35,015 bases of DNA from contig JH154536.1 in NCBI GenBank assembly GCA_000226015.1, positions 57,437-92,451 of the forward strand, given 5' to 3'. A model generated the notes under the pieces. The model was not told the DNA's origin and did not search any database. It was given only the letters and a program-made list of their open reading frames with translations. Source of the DNA: Mnemiopsis leidyi. Its lineage: Eukaryota > Ctenophora > Tentaculata > Lobata > Bolinopsidae. Position 1 is the stretch's first letter, and every line of letters starts with the position of its first letter. Shown piece after piece: positions 33,531-35,015 of the stretch. Both the position numbers and the translations under genes were made by a program.

Positions 33531-33585
33531 ATTGACCACCCATCTCCTCTCGGGCCTACGGCCCTCGACTCACTGGGCGGTCAAT
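33531..33585. repeat. 55-base hairpin with TAC loop
   Basis: The outer stem ATTGACC/GGTCAAT continues as CCCA/TGGG. A bulged middle follows, then the inner stem GGGCC-TAC-GGCCC. It has the same plan (outer stem, bulge, GC inner stem, TAC apex) as the hairpins at 20473-20511 and 20554-20580. Confidence 0.75.
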
Positions 33586-33664
33586 AAGCATACTAATCTC
33601 TCAAAGTATCTTAAAAGCTTCAAAAAATTCAAAATAAAAAGCTAAAACACCAAAAGTTTAATCC

Positions 33665-33991
33665 TAATCAATTTTAATAAACCTTTTTAGCTACAAAAGG
33701 GTTCTCCTTGAGAAATTCGTTATGTCTCGTTTCATTATCAAAATAACTTCCACTTTCAATACGATTTAAGACCTCAACGGAAATATCCCAAAAGTTCCCA
33801 CTACTGTAGATTCCTAAGGCTCTAGTGTTGCTCTTAAACATTTCCAGGTTAGATTTAAAGACATTTAGATTTAATGCGATCTTCACCTCTATGGGTAGCT
33901 TATTCAAAAACAACATTACCCTATCATTTAAAAAATTTCTTGGAAAACGATTTATTTTGGAAGCTTTACTCTTCCCTGGCTTAGATATCAA
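33665..33991 (-). pseudogene. Truncated LINE reverse-transcriptase C terminus
   Basis: A 105-codon frame contains FPRNFLNDRVMLFLNKLPIE and VFKSNLEMF. This fits the RNxFxxRVxxxWNxLP...FKxxL motif at the C terminus of many non-LTR (CR1/RTE/jockey type) reverse transcriptases. The catalytic part is absent, so this is a 5'-truncated copy on the minus strand. Confidence 0.65.
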
Positions 33992-35015
33992 TTAATTTAC
34001 TCTAGACCTACTAAAATTAAAGACTCCAGCTATTGGTTTAACTAATACATGATTCAATCTCAAATCTGCTCATTCCAAAGCAAGTTGCCAATGGTAAGGA
34101 CGTACCTTTTTCTTGATCAGTTTCTTTTACTTTGTAACCATGGAGCACATAATCGATTTGCTATCAGAAAAAAGACAAATTTTTCAGAAAAAGACAAAAT
34201 TTATTTACAGTATTTAATAATCAAATAAACAAATCTCATTCACCCCAGTACTTGGTAGAATAGGTAGCGCGGGTTGGTCCATCATAGTGCGCGTAGTTGA
34301 AGTGCCGCGCGGCGCGCGCGCCTGTCAACTATAAATGCCAAAGCATGCATATGGGTCAAGTACACGCTCGCGCGGCTAAAATACGACATGGACACATACT
34401 ATACACATTAAAAAAGTAAAAATCTATCGAGTCATATTAATTATTTTAAAATATTTACCGAAATATTATCCATATGATGCTTAAATGCTTATGCATTATT
34501 ATTTATTACTTTGCAAATTCAAAATTAAATTCTTACTATGTACGTTACCGTTCTGCGCACTACATCATGCTCTACTAACGGTGAAACGTACGGCTCCAAA
34601 CCCAGCTGGTTCAGAGCTAAACACGGTACTACCTTTCAGCCCCCTGGGCCCTTCTTATTAGACTGTATTTATCCTTAGGCATCAGCTCCCAGCTCAGAGT
34701 ATCACCACAGCCGAATCGGGGTTACATGAGAGAGACAAGTAATACTCCGTTATGTATTATTGGAATAAATAGTTAAATAAGTGAAATGATAGTTAATTAC
34801 AATATAATTATAAGAACAATATGGTAAAACACGATATAATTGAGAATGTTACCTTACTCTTAGGCTTAACTTACTAACGCAACTGCTAACCCATCCTGCT
34901 AGTCACTGCAGTATCTATTACCGAACCTGCTGTTCGGTGCTTCATAATCAATACCTTACGACACGTACGTGAGCATGGCTATCAACTGGACCTACCTTAT
35001 CCTGGAAGGTAATGT
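33992..35015. other. Right end of window, no recognised gene
   Basis: AT-rich sequence with a GC-rich island at about 34296-34331 that can fold as a hairpin (AGTTGA/TCAACT around GCGCG runs). No exon or mobile element was recognised. Confidence 0.5.

Overview
The window is nuclear DNA of an invertebrate animal, species not identifiable. The reasons are AT-rich, intron-rich genes with GT-AG junctions, a metazoan VWD/C8 extracellular gene, TBCCD1, and animal-type mobile elements (Penelope-like element, LINE 3' end, pogo-like MITE, tRNA-derived SINE). An 11-N assembly gap lies at 15006-15016. There are no operons or bacterial features.

Layout. 38-7498 (+) holds six exons of a mucin-linked VWD + C8 gene that begins left of the window. 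7925-8218 (+) holds a weak candidate for the 5' end of a small gene. 9341-11337 (-) encodes a 649-residue protein with four diverged papain-like (LRAT/PPPDE-like) units, of which only the last keeps the Cys and His, plus a myristoylation signal and two C-terminal membrane segments. 11338-17160 carries no gene and is mostly repeats. 17167-19378 (-) is a three-exon kinase gene with a possible PB1-like N terminus. 20787-22290 (-) is a decayed Penelope-like element. 22700-23767 (-) is a second, paralogous kinase. 24787-29604 (-) is a complete ten-exon TBCCD1 gene (551 aa), rebuilt here with matching splice phases throughout. 29684-35015 is intergenic sequence with MITEs, a SINE and a LINE fragment.

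Relations between genes. The two kinases are clearly a local duplicate pair. The other genes show no functional link. The most unusual signals are three tandem-repeat arrays inside TBCCD1. Two of them copy authentic 3' splice junctions (intron end plus first exon bases), and one is made of a donor-like CAGGTA unit next to an authentic donor. Other notable signals are the multi-unit papain-like protein with one intact active site, a set of short hairpins with a shared TAC apex, and a head-to-head repeat forming a palindrome of about 1.1 kb.

Limits: exon joins come from reading splice sites and phases by eye. No transcript or database evidence was used, and family names rest on motif recognition.
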